Below, in pieces: positions 55,523 through 63,990 of a stretch of DNA of 64,000 nucleotides. Under the pieces are notes generated by a model. The model ran no database searches. It had not been told where the DNA came from and was given only the letters and a program-made list of their open reading frames with translations. Made by a program: the position numbers and the translations under genes. Source of the stretch: Cellvibrionaceae bacterium (GTDB lineage: Bacteria > Pseudomonadota > Gammaproteobacteria > Pseudomonadales > Cellvibrionaceae); assembly GCA_028281575.1 (NCBI GenBank), contig JANQJP010000064.1:103177-167176 (forward strand), read 5' to 3'. How positions within the stretch are numbered: the first letter of the stretch is position 1; each line of letters starts with the position of its first letter.

Positions 55523-57322
55523 ATGAATGAAATCAATTTAAGCCTTAAGGCGCTGAAAGCCAGTTATCAAAATAAAGTGTTCGAACCGCGCTCTCTGCTT
55601 TCCAAACTGCGCGAACAGGCCTTGGCACAAGCTGATTACAACGCCTGGATTACGCTGCTAAGTATGGAAGAGCTTGAGCCTTTTTTTCAGTTGCTCGACG
55701 GAAAAACGCCTGACGAGCTTCCGCTTTACGGTGTGCCATTTGCCATTAAAGATAATATTGATCTCGCTGGGATAACGACAACGGCCGGCTGCCCGGATTT
55801 TAGTTATGTCGCTCAACAAAGCGCGCCTGTCGTCAGTGCTCTTATTAAAGCTGGCGCTATTCCTTTAGGCAAAACAAATCTAGACCAGTTTGCCACAGGT
55901 TTGGTCGGCACACGTTCGCCCTACGGTCAGGGCAAAAATGTGTTCAACTCCGAATATATTTCCGGCGGCAGCAGCGCGGGCTCTGCAATCGCAACAGCGC
56001 TCGGCCAGGTGAGCTTCGCGCTCGGTACAGATACCGCTGGTTCTGGGCGAGTTCCCGCTGTCTTAAATAACTTAATTGGCCTGAAACCGACGAAAGGACT
56101 TCTCAGTACAAATGGTGTTGTTCCCGCCTGTCGCAGTTTGGATTGCGTGAGCATTTTTGCACTTGTTGCAGAAGATGCTGCAACTATCTTTGATGTCGCG
56201 GCCAACTATGACGCCAACGACGCCTACGCTCGAAAAAATACCTACAGTAATATCTCCCGTTATTTTTCATCAAAGATCAGCGAGCCATTTACCTTTGGTG
56301 TACCCAGTGAACTTGAATTTGAAAATAACGATGAATGCAGGTCACTTTACGAAAAAGCTGTCGCCGCACTTGAAACGCTTGGAGGCAAACCGGTTTCCAT
56401 TGATTTCACACCTTTTTTAAATGCAGCGAAATTATTATATGAAGGACCTTGGGTAGCAGAGCGCTGGCTCGCGACCCGAGAGGTCGCAGCGGAAAGTATG
56501 TTACCGGTCATTAGCGATATTATTGGCCCCGGAAGCACAGCATCAGCTGGCGATACATTTGCCGCGTATTATCGCCTGTCCGAACTGAAACGCGAATGCG
56601 ACAACATTGTAAACCAACTTGATGTTGTGCTAACACCGACAACACCCACATTTTATACACGTAAAGAAATTGACGCAGATCCGATAAAGCACAACTCGAT
56701 TTTAGGGACCTACACCAACTTTATGAACTTGTTGGACTATTGCGCGGTGGCAGTACCCATAGGCTCAACCGTATCGAAAGTGCATTGGGGCATTACTTTA
56801 TTTCATTCCGCATTTACTGATATTCGCTTATTAAATATCGCATCCGCTCTGCAAAACCACTTTGCTCATTCGCTTGGTGCAACAGGCTTTTCTCTCGCGC
56901 AAAATACAATTGAAATTCAAGCGCCTTCTGCACCTGCGTTTATTGATGTTGTTGTCTGCGGGGCCCACCTCGAAGGTCAGCCGCTGAATTGGCAGCTCGC
57001 CGAACGCAATGCAACATTGGTAGCGAAAACAAAAAGCAGTACACACTATAAATTGTTTGCACTAAAAGATGGCAAGCGCCCGGCAATGGTGCGGTCAGAC
57101 ACCGATGGTCAAGCTATTGAAGTAGAAGTCTGGCGCGTACCTCAAGAAAATTTTGGTAGTTTCGTCGCAGGCATACCCAGCCCTTTAGGCATTGGCAAAG
57201 TTGAGCTTGCAAACGGCTTTTGGTTGAGCGGATTTATTTGCGACGCCCATGGCCTTAACGGTGCGCAGGACATCACCGCGTTCGGTGGCTGGCGCGCCTG
57301 GCTTAGGGCCTGTCCGCACTAA
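55523..57322 (+). CDS. atzF: Allophanate hydrolase
   Basis: A 599-residue amidase-signature enzyme that splits allophanate into CO2 and two ammonia. The catalytic Lys is in PFAIKDNID, the cis-Ser in the SGGSSAGSA stretch, and the Ser nucleophile in GTDTAGSGRVPA. The C-terminal about 140 residues form the allophanate hydrolase C domain (VVVCGAHLEGQPLNWQLAERNA). It is the second enzyme of the pathway after the carboxylase. Its last six or so codons and TAA lie inside a repeat arm (57305), so the native C-terminus may have been altered by that insertion. Confidence 0.92.
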   Translation: MNEINLSLKALKASYQNKVFEPRSLLSKLREQALAQADYNAWITLLSMEELEPFFQLLDGKTPDELPLYGVPFAIKDNIDLAGITTTAGCPDFSYVAQQSAPVVSALIKAGAIPLGKTNLDQFATGLVGTRSPYGQGKNVFNSEYISGGSSAGSAIATALGQVSFALGTDTAGSGRVPAVLNNLIGLKPTKGLLSTNGVVPACRSLDCVSIFALVAEDAATIFDVAANYDANDAYARKNTYSNISRYFSSKISEPFTFGVPSELEFENNDECRSLYEKAVAALETLGGKPVSIDFTPFLNAAKLLYEGPWVAERWLATREVAAESMLPVISDIIGPGSTASAGDTFAAYYRLSELKRECDNIVNQLDVVLTPTTPTFYTRKEIDADPIKHNSILGTYTNFMNLLDYCAVAVPIGSTVSKVHWGITLFHSAFTDIRLLNIASALQNHFAHSLGATGFSLAQNTIEIQAPSAPAFIDVVVCGAHLEGQPLNWQLAERNATLVAKTKSSTHYKLFALKDGKRPAMVRSDTDGQAIEVEVWRVPQENFGSFVAGIPSPLGIGKVELANGFWLSGFICDAHGLNGAQDITAFGGWRAWLRACPH

Positions 57323-57571
57323 TTCGGTCGTCACTGCCGAGGGCCAAAATTTCTGACCGCAAGACAACATGAACGCTGTGTAGTGATTCCGCATGAGCGA
57401 GTGTTAACACAGCAGGCGGCAATTTTGGTCCGGCCCCAAGGGTTGCGACTAAACAAGCGCCACTTCGCGTTGCTCGTCGTTCATTTAGCATAACCAAACG
57501 TCTCCCCTCGCACCTTGATTGGCGCTTGTTTAGTCACAACAGTGATGACCGCATTAGTGTGAACAGGCCCT
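57305..57571. repeat. Nested inverted repeats (about 267 bp)
   Basis: Outer arms of 32 bp at 57305-57336 and 57540-57571 (AGGGCCTGTYCRCACTAATK) agree in most positions. An inner pair of 20 bp at 57443-57462 and 57520-57539 (TTGYGACTAAACAAGCGCCA) has one mismatch. No transposase frame. The outer arm motif also stands alone at 40224. The remaining 230 bp to the next gene hold nothing recognised. Confidence 0.6.
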
Positions 57572-57805
57572 GGCAAAAATGAGTAAAAGATAAATAAATC
57601 TGCCTTAGTTCACATATATGAAATTAATCTTATCTAGTCTTAATGGATCAATTCAAAGCCGATTTTTTTTGTGGCATATTGGTTGCTCAAATCTGTTTGA
57701 AAAACAAATCACTTGCTGATCAAAACGTCAAAAGCGTTGCGCATCAGCAAACCAACCGTCAACGGTTGACCCACCAATTTACAACCCAAAAACTGGTAAA
57801 CGCTC

Positions 57806-58153
57806 ATGCAATTTACTAAGCCTATGATTGACCTCGTCTACGCCATTAGACGGGCATCTCCCTCGGACCTAAAACCTTCCATCAAGCTCACAAACCCGGA
57901 CCTTTTTGACGAACTCAAAGTGCTTTATTACAACGCAGCCAGCACAGTTACCAAAGCGCTTATTAAAGAGCTTTTTCATCTTGCGGGCCCCAACTGGGAA
58001 TCGCTGTTGCGAGCACAGGAATCTGATTTACCACCGCAAAATGTCAAAGTTTATCGCGGTCTTACGATGTTCGAAGATAGACCGGAAAATAGCGAAAAAA
58101 AATCTGCAAACCTCAAAAAGCGCGTCTATCGCGGACAAGTCGTGCACGCCTAG
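57806..58153 (+). CDS. Unknown 115-residue protein
   Basis: A small basic protein with an N-terminal helical part (MIDLVYAIRRASPSDLKPSIKL, NAASTVTKALIKELFHLAG) and a C-terminal basic tail carrying two YRG motifs (KVYRGLTM and RVYRGQVV). No signal peptide or membrane helix. It is encoded alone after the repeat structure. I do not recognise the family; composition and codon use look like a real gene. Confidence 0.6.
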   Translation: MQFTKPMIDLVYAIRRASPSDLKPSIKLTNPDLFDELKVLYYNAASTVTKALIKELFHLAGPNWESLLRAQESDLPPQNVKVYRGLTMFEDRPENSEKKSANLKKRVYRGQVVHA

Positions 58154-58245
58154 CTTGCAGAGAAATAGCTAAGACCAAAAATGATGTCAGGCTGCTTCGC
58201 AAGTCGCAGCAATTACTTCGGTTGCGTCTGCTTTAACTGTTAGCC

Positions 58246-60417
58246 CTATAACGACTTTGCCGACGCAGATATTTTTACTGGGATTGATTTAAACCCAGGC
58301 GTTTTACTGCGTTCGTCTATCGTGCTCGGTACAAGCACGTTGGCCTCGGGATAGTACACCATCGTATTTCCTGCGCGAATATCATAAGGTTGGACACGCA
58401 AACCTTGCATGACACCAGTAGCTGTGGAAACGTCTACACTGTCATTTCGGACCAAGTTCATTTTCATCATATCTTCGGGATTCATCATTAAGACATCGCG
58501 ATGCTGCTGTCCGCGATAAGTGTCTCTTTCGTCATAAATAATGGAATTAAACTGCCCTTCGCTGCGCACACTTGTCAACATAAACTCACACGTGTCTCGT
58601 CGTGAAAATGGGCGATAATAAAAACGGGCCTTGCCATCATCCGTATTAAATATTGGTTTATGATAGGCACGACCGTCGATATGAAACTCTGTTTTCGATG
58701 CGTCTATGGTTTTTAACGCGTCAAAACCTGGAATGACTTTTCCGACGAATTCCCGAATTTTTTGATGGTCCCGAAATATTGAAAAATCCAGCTTATCTTT
58801 TTCGATAAGACGTTCTCCCAGGCAACACACCAATTCAATTTCAGACCAGAGTTGCTCAAACCGGGGAATCCCCCCATCACTCAAACGCACAAAATTAAAC
58901 ATTGATTCTTGTGTTGTCGCTTGTTTTTCCTCGTCGCGCACCCGAACCGGAAAAACAATCACTTCCCCATCCACACCATGTACATGACTCATATTGAGCG
59001 TGGAATTAATAAAACATTTGAAGGGAACCGTGTTAAGCGCCTGTGTAGCAAAACCTGTGTCCGGATTCGAAGCAAGTAAGTTACCACCCAACATCAGTGC
59101 CACATCCATTTTTTCGTCGGCAGCGGCGCGCATACAGGCCATTGTGTCCAAACCCACTTGCTTGGGTAAACTTGTCGCTAGCTCCAGTTCAATCTTTTCC
59201 TCAACGGCCCGTTTAAGACTTGGCGTAAAGCCCATTGAACCGGTGCCCTGAATATTACTGTGTCCACGCAACGGCAAAAGTCCCGAACCCGGCTTGCCGA
59301 GCATACCGCGCATCAAGGCCAGCGCAGCCAGTGTTTCAATATTCGCAACGCCGTGAAGATGGTGTGTAAGTCCCATGCTCCAGGAAAATATTGCATTATT
59401 TGCATGCGAATACAGTTCCGCAATCTGCTCGATTTCTTGTTGGGAAACACCACTCGTCGCAACAATATCGGCCCACGAAAGACCAGCCACTGCCGCACTA
59501 AATTCGGGAAAACCGTGACAATACGATTCGGTAAATGTTTTGTCGAACCAGTTATTTTCGATTAGTGCTTTGGCAATTCCCTGCATAAATGCGAGGTCGC
59601 CACCGAGGTGCGGCTGAATATAATGACTGGCAACAGAAGCACCAGCGGTCAGCATGGATCGCCAGTCACTCGGCGATGCAAACCTCAGCATACCCGCCTC
59701 CTTCGCTGGATTCACCACAACGACCTGACCACCCCGACGCCGACACTTGATCAGCGATTTCACAAAACGCGGATGGTTAGACGCAGGATTAGCGCCAAAA
59801 ACAAAAATGACATCAGCCTTATCCAAATCGTCATAGCGAACGGTTGCCGTTGACGTGCCGATGGACGACGCCAAACCCACACCCGACGCCTGATGACAAT
59901 AATAAGAGCAATTATTTATGTTGTTGGTGCCATAGAGTCGCGCGAGCAGTTGCAGGGTAAACGCGGCCTCATTTGAGGAGCGACCGGAGGCGTAAAAGAA
60001 ACTTCGTTCTGGTGAGCACGCTTTTAATTGTTCCGCCAACCTGGCAATAGCGCGTTCGTAGCTAATAACGGAATAATGCGAATCTCCCGCCGCTTTATAC
60101 AGCGGCGTGACAAGACGGCCGAGATCTTCGAGCTGTTTGCCAGAAAATGACGATAATTCACGGATATCGTGTTCGAGAAAAAACTGGTTTGAAATACCGC
60201 TGCGGATATCACTTAGTTGTGATTGAATATTTTTATTACAAATTTCAAGCCCGCGCCGGGCTTCGTTCCTATAACCACCATTTTGGCCGCCGGTGCCAAA
60301 TGCGCAGGCTTTACATGCATTCCTGGAACGTACCGCGCGGAAAAGGTTTAGCGGGCCAATCTTCGTGGCATATCGCACGACACTGCGAATAGCTTTAAAA
60401 CCTCCGCCGACAATCAT
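58246..60417 (-). CDS. FdhF/YdeP-family molybdopterin oxidoreductase
   Basis: A 723-residue molybdoenzyme of the formate dehydrogenase alpha-like YdeP group. The N-terminal CKACAFGTGGQNGG replaces the classical four-Cys iron-sulfur motif. A Cys at the active-site position is in SYYCHQASGVGL. Typical MoCo-binding stretches are VFGANPASNHP, LRGHSNIQGTGSMG and LMLGGNLLASNPD, and the molydop-binding C-terminal domain begins near LTSVRSEGQFNS. The ATG at 60417 follows GGAG at ideal spacing (a TTG at 60429 overlaps that site). E. coli YdeP is linked to acid resistance; its substrate is unknown. Confidence 0.82.
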   Translation of the reverse strand: MIVGGGFKAIRSVVRYATKIGPLNLFRAVRSRNACKACAFGTGGQNGGYRNEARRGLEICNKNIQSQLSDIRSGISNQFFLEHDIRELSSFSGKQLEDLGRLVTPLYKAAGDSHYSVISYERAIARLAEQLKACSPERSFFYASGRSSNEAAFTLQLLARLYGTNNINNCSYYCHQASGVGLASSIGTSTATVRYDDLDKADVIFVFGANPASNHPRFVKSLIKCRRRGGQVVVVNPAKEAGMLRFASPSDWRSMLTAGASVASHYIQPHLGGDLAFMQGIAKALIENNWFDKTFTESYCHGFPEFSAAVAGLSWADIVATSGVSQQEIEQIAELYSHANNAIFSWSMGLTHHLHGVANIETLAALALMRGMLGKPGSGLLPLRGHSNIQGTGSMGFTPSLKRAVEEKIELELATSLPKQVGLDTMACMRAAADEKMDVALMLGGNLLASNPDTGFATQALNTVPFKCFINSTLNMSHVHGVDGEVIVFPVRVRDEEKQATTQESMFNFVRLSDGGIPRFEQLWSEIELVCCLGERLIEKDKLDFSIFRDHQKIREFVGKVIPGFDALKTIDASKTEFHIDGRAYHKPIFNTDDGKARFYYRPFSRRDTCEFMLTSVRSEGQFNSIIYDERDTYRGQQHRDVLMMNPEDMMKMNLVRNDSVDVSTATGVMQGLRVQPYDIRAGNTMVYYPEANVLVPSTIDERSKTPGFKSIPVKISASAKSL

Positions 60418-60665
60418 TCCAGGCTCCAAATTAGCTAATCAAAAACACCGCTAAGGTAGCGCCATCGACAAATAAGCGCAAATAAAAGCCGTTAAATAAT
60501 TGCATAGCCTGTCAGACTCTGGACGGAGCGGCTCCACCTGTTCGACTGGCGGTGACTGCATGCACAAACATGAATCACACTGCCATACGGCGGTGGAGCA
60601 TCACTCCCACCGAAGCCCCGGCGACAGCAGCACTAGATCAAATTCAGTGGCCGCGTAAGCAATAT

Positions 60666-61634
60666 TTAAAGAATGTTCGAAAGTGGACTTATAACTGCGT
60701 TGCCACCCATTTGAAGTACATGCGTATAAATTTGCGTAGTTCTTACATTCGCATGCCCGAGCTGGTCTTGAACAGTTCTAATATCTGCACCCGAGGCGAG
60801 TAAGTGGGTAGCAAAGGAATGTCGCAAAGTGTGAGGCGTGACGGATTTAGAAATGTTCGCGCGTTTCGCAGCATGTCGAATCGCTTTCTGTAAACCACTT
60901 TCATCAATATGGTGTCGGCGAAATACGTTACTTTCTGGATCAACGCTTAGCTTGGACGATGGAAAAAGATAGTGCCATCCCAGTTCCCGATTAGCATTAG
61001 GATATTTGTGGCGCAAAGCTGTAGGCATCCATACTCCGTCGTAGGACTCATTGCGTAAATCGAGTTGGAGATAATGCTCGGCATGTATAATCTGATTCCT
61101 GAGATGTTGGACGAGCTCTGGCGCCATCGTGACAGTCCTGTGTTTGCCGCCTTTACCATTCCAAACTCGGATGCACTTATAATCAAAGTCGATATCTTTC
61201 ACCCTTAACCTAACGGCTTCCATCAGGCGCAAGCCACTGCCATACAGTAATGCAGCTAACAAAAAATACCTGGCCGAAACTTTTTTCATAAGCCTTGCCA
61301 TCTCATCCTGTGTGAGTACAACCGGTAATTTTCTCGGTTTATGGCTTTTGACAAAATTAAGTCTTAACGACAATGGCTTTTTAACAATATCTTTGTACAG
61401 GAAGTTCAACACATTCAAGACAAGTGCTTGTGTCTGAGGAGCGACATGGCGATTCAGTACCAAGTGATTTAAAAAGGCCTCTACATGAGAATCGTTCATC
61501 GAAGCAGGGTGGCGTTTTTGATGAAAATTTATATACCGTCGAATCCAAAGCGTATAGGTTTCGATGGTGCGTTTTGCATAACGCCGTTGATACATGTATT
61601 CTTCAATGGAAGATAAGAAAGGGGAAGATTTCAT
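60666..61634 (-). CDS. intI: Integron integrase (tyrosine recombinase)
   Basis: A 322-residue XerC/D-like recombinase with the catalytic residues Arg in GSGLRLMEAVRL, His-x-x-Arg in HTLRHSFATHLL, and His/Tyr in LGHANVRTTQIYTHV. It also contains the additional alpha-helical patch unique to IntI (about 190-235, ESYDGVWMPTALRHKYPNANRELGW). It integrates and excises cassettes at attI and attC. It is transcribed away from the cassettes, as in all integrons. A LexA box upstream indicates SOS induction. The 250 bp between it and the molybdoenzyme contain a weak hairpin near 60590 but no gene. Confidence 0.95.
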   Translation of the reverse strand: MKSSPFLSSIEEYMYQRRYAKRTIETYTLWIRRYINFHQKRHPASMNDSHVEAFLNHLVLNRHVAPQTQALVLNVLNFLYKDIVKKPLSLRLNFVKSHKPRKLPVVLTQDEMARLMKKVSARYFLLAALLYGSGLRLMEAVRLRVKDIDFDYKCIRVWNGKGGKHRTVTMAPELVQHLRNQIIHAEHYLQLDLRNESYDGVWMPTALRHKYPNANRELGWHYLFPSSKLSVDPESNVFRRHHIDESGLQKAIRHAAKRANISKSVTPHTLRHSFATHLLASGADIRTVQDQLGHANVRTTQIYTHVLQMGGNAVISPLSNIL

Positions 61635-61681
61635 ATCACATTAACTCCCTGTTAGATTGTGATCATACCCATACGCTAACA

Positions 61682-61697
61682 CTGTTTTAATATACAG
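61682..61697. promoter_or_regulatory. LexA box upstream of intI
   Basis: CTGTTTTAATATACAG matches the gammaproteobacterial SOS box CTG-N10-CAG with an AT-rich core, 48 bp upstream of the integrase start. It implies SOS-dependent integrase expression, as known for other integrons. Confidence 0.78.
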
Positions 61698-61834
61698 TAA
61701 AGTGTGTTTTCTTTCTAAGAGCATAAACGAGGATTATGTCGCTATTTGTATGCCGTCGCTATAAAGGCTAATAGACTGAAAAGCTCGACCAGTCGTGCAC
61801 TTATCGTTTGTCAAAATGGTATTACAATTTGTGT

Positions 61835-61841
61835 GTTAGGC
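61835..61841 (+). other. Candidate attI core (GTTAGGC)
   Basis: GTTAGGC fits the GTTRRRY crossover core, 200 bp upstream of the intI start and just before the first cassette gene. The neighbouring palindromes CGGATATTTTCCG and CGGATTTTTTCCG may be part of the site. Confidence 0.45.
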
Positions 61842-61891
61842 GGATATTTTCCGCATTTAAATACGGATTTTTTCCGTCTAATAATATTGTT

Positions 61892-62335
61892 ATGCATAAA
61901 GAGGTCATGGAAAGTATAAAGCCCAAAAGGTATATATTTTTATCTTCAGTTTCGTCGTTTATTCTACCTATACTGCTGATAATTCTTTTCATCTTATTTG
62001 GTTTAGGCCCACCTGAATCTGATTCGGGTGAGGTTCAAGGAGTAGTATTCACAGTAATGACGTTTCCTTTTATTTTTGCGTTTCAGCTACTCGCATATGC
62101 ACTATTGGGTAATGCTCAATTACGTAGAGAAAAGCCCTCAAAGCTAATGGGTGTTATTGCAGGTGCAGTATTGTCTGTTCCACTTACAGTATTTGCCTTG
62201 TCTATTGCATTAGTAACTGGTGCTACTATTTTTCAAGCAGTATTTGGGGCTATTTCCTTTATGTTTCTTCCTCTATTATTAAGTTTTTCAGTAGGGGCAA
62301 TGGTTCAGTGTTATTGTATGGGGCGTCATGCATAA
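61892..62335 (+). CDS. Integron cassette gene: four-helix membrane protein
   Basis: A 147-residue protein with four predicted membrane helices (FLSSVSSFILPILLIILFILFG, FTVMTFPFIFAFQLLAYALLG, GVIAGAVLSVPLTVFALSIAL, AVFGAISFMFLPLLLSFSVG). Family unknown. The TTG frame start at 61808 lies upstream of the attI core, so an ATG at 61892 (or 61907) is preferred. It is the first cassette gene and presumably read from the integron promoter. GC is lower than the chromosome average, as usual for cassettes. Confidence 0.65.
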   Translation: MHKEVMESIKPKRYIFLSSVSSFILPILLIILFILFGLGPPESDSGEVQGVVFTVMTFPFIFAFQLLAYALLGNAQLRREKPSKLMGVIAGAVLSVPLTVFALSIALVTGATIFQAVFGAISFMFLPLLLSFSVGAMVQCYCMGRHA

Positions 62336-62366
62336 TAGCACTGTTATGTGTATTGAGAGGATAAGG

Positions 62367-62651
62367 ATGACCCAGAAAATTCCTAAAAAGAATTTACCTA
62401 GCCGTATATTGGTAATAATTTTAGTTTTGGTTTTTCTCTGGGCCTTAGTTGGCGCTGCGTTTGGGGTAGTAATTTACAGTGCGAAAATTAACTATCAATG
62501 CACAACTGTATTTGATTACATTCAACACCTTTATCAAAACCATTTGGTCTTGCTCGGCGGGCTCGTAGTTTTTATTATTTACATCGTTCAGTTAGTTCGG
62601 TGGTTAATATCAATAGTCACACAAGAGGTCAATAATGAGCAAAACACATAA
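62367..62651 (+). CDS. Integron cassette gene: two-helix membrane protein
   Basis: A 94-residue protein with two membrane helices (ILVIILVLVFLWALVGAAFGVVIY and LVLLGGLVVFIIYIVQLVRWLI) joined by a Cys-containing periplasmic or cytoplasmic loop. The ATG at 62367 follows GGATAAGG. No complete attC separates it from the preceding gene (31 bp gap), so both probably ride on one cassette. Its stop codon lies inside the attC site, a common cassette feature. Function unknown. Confidence 0.62.
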   Translation: MTQKIPKKNLPSRILVIILVLVFLWALVGAAFGVVIYSAKINYQCTTVFDYIQHLYQNHLVLLGGLVVFIIYIVQLVRWLISIVTQEVNNEQNT

Positions 62652-62743
62652 CAACATGCTCAATTTTGTTCCGGCCGCCAAAGACGCGGCCTCCACGGGA
62701 CAGCCTACGCGATGCTTCGGCTGCCCATTAGCAAAACGTTATA
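62647..62743 (+). other. attC site 1
   Basis: An imperfect palindrome of about 97 bp. The outer ends ATAACAACATGCT and AGCAAAACGTTAT are complementary at most positions, with inner arms CCGGCCGC/GCGGCC and GGGACAGCC/GGCTGCCC. This is the structure of attC recombination sites folded from single strands. It is closely similar to the site at 63048. Confidence 0.78.
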
Positions 62744-62750
62744 TGTAAAT

Positions 62751-63038
62751 ATGAACCCACAAAATTTATATACCTCATACAATAGATCGCTTCACGTATT
62801 TATTATGTGTCTAGCATCATTGCTGGGCCCATTCTTCGTTGCATCGGGTATAGACCCTGAATACAAAAGAAACTTAATATTTGGATTTTTATTGGTTGGG
62901 TATTTGGCCTTCCATTTATTTAAAGCTTTTCCAAACAGGAAATCTTTGGGTAAAACCGATAGGTTTGCATTTTTGTGGGTTCCTCTTGCCCTATTGCCAT
63001 TAGGTTTACTTCTAAGTGTAATTGAGCTTCTACCATGA
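62751..63038 (+). CDS. Integron cassette gene: three-helix membrane protein
   Basis: A 95-residue protein with three hydrophobic segments (SLHVFIMCLASLLGPFFVASG, LIFGFLLVGYLAFHLF, FAFLWVPLALLPLGLLLSVI). Family unknown. Start taken at the ATG 62751, just past the attC core; the frame opens upstream inside attC. It occupies a single-gene cassette bounded by the two attC sites. All three recognisable cassette products here are small membrane proteins. Confidence 0.65.
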   Translation: MNPQNLYTSYNRSLHVFIMCLASLLGPFFVASGIDPEYKRNLIFGFLLVGYLAFHLFKAFPNRKSLGKTDRFAFLWVPLALLPLGLLLSVIELLP

Positions 63039-63047
63039 AATTTACAT

Positions 63048-63142
63048 ATAACAAATTGCTCAAGTTTACTCCGGCCACAAAAAGCGTGGCCTCCGTGGGA
63101 CGCGCAAAGAGCGCGCGCCCCTTAGCAAGGCGCTAAGTTTTA
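63048..63142 (+). other. attC site 2
   Basis: An imperfect palindrome with ends ATAACAAATTGCTCAAG and CTTAGCAAGG, inner arms CCGGCCAC/GTGGCC, and a GCGCGC-rich tip. The layout matches site 1 with about the same length. The final core reads GTTTTAT instead of GTTRRRY, so it may be decayed. Confidence 0.72.
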
Positions 63143-63225
63143 TACACAAATATTTACCATATTAATATAGAAATCAATCACTTATACTTATCCCCCGTGT
63201 AAATTCTTTAAAACACGGTGGATTT

Positions 63226-63990
63226 ATGCAGGAGTGGATTAAAAACGAATTAGAAAATCAAGTGATGGGCGATCTACGATTAAATAAACGTTTAGGTTTT
63301 CTTTTAGATACGCTTAGTGTTGAACCTAGCAAAAGCATTCCCTGTGCCAATGACACTTGGGCCGAGACGTTCGCTGCATATCGTTTTTTTGATAACGATA
63401 AAGTTAATTTTAATTCGATTATGAGCGGCCATAAGGCGGCATCGCTCAATAGAATTCAGCAAGAATCTGTCGTGCTGATTCCACAAGACACCACATTTTT
63501 AAATTTCGCTACTGACTCCCACAGTAAAGAAATGGGCACTTTGCGTGTCAAAGACGCCAATCAACAGCTCCTTCATGCTTCAATAGCGATTACCCCCTCA
63601 AGAGTCAATCTAGGCGTTATCGAAGGTAGCATGTGGCAAAGACCAGAAAATAAAACTGGTAACTCAAGAAACACAAAACCAATTTCTGAAAAGGAAAGTC
63701 AGCGATGGATAGATCATTTTGCCACAGCTTGTGACGTACAAGCTGCCTCACCAGATACCACTATTGTCAGTATTGCAGATCGAGAGGGCGATATTCACGA
63801 GTGGTTTCAATATGCTGAAAATATTCATGAAAATAGTCGAGCCAGTTATATCATTCGAGCGAAGGCTAATCGCACCATCGCGCTAGACGATGACGAAACG
63901 TAGTGCTCGGCGTTGGTATCTGTTAATGCTTTTCCTTTAGGCTCACGATATAGTTTTGCAGCTGCACAAGATGGGCAGAAATTAAGATGA
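63226..63990 (+). pseudogene. Tn5/IS4-family transposase, interrupted
   Basis: The first 225 residues resemble IS4/Tn5-type transposases. The catalytic Asp pair appears as LIPQDTTFLNF and SIADREGDIHEW, and the N-terminal DNA-binding part is EWIKNELENQVMGDLRLNKRLG. A TAG at 63901 stops the frame at about half the usual length. The same frame continues for 28 codons (SALVSVNAFPLGSRYSFAAA) to a TGA at 63988. The third catalytic Glu domain is thus missing in the window. It lies directly after attC2, as an IS inserted in the cassette array or a cassette-borne transposase. Confidence 0.75.
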
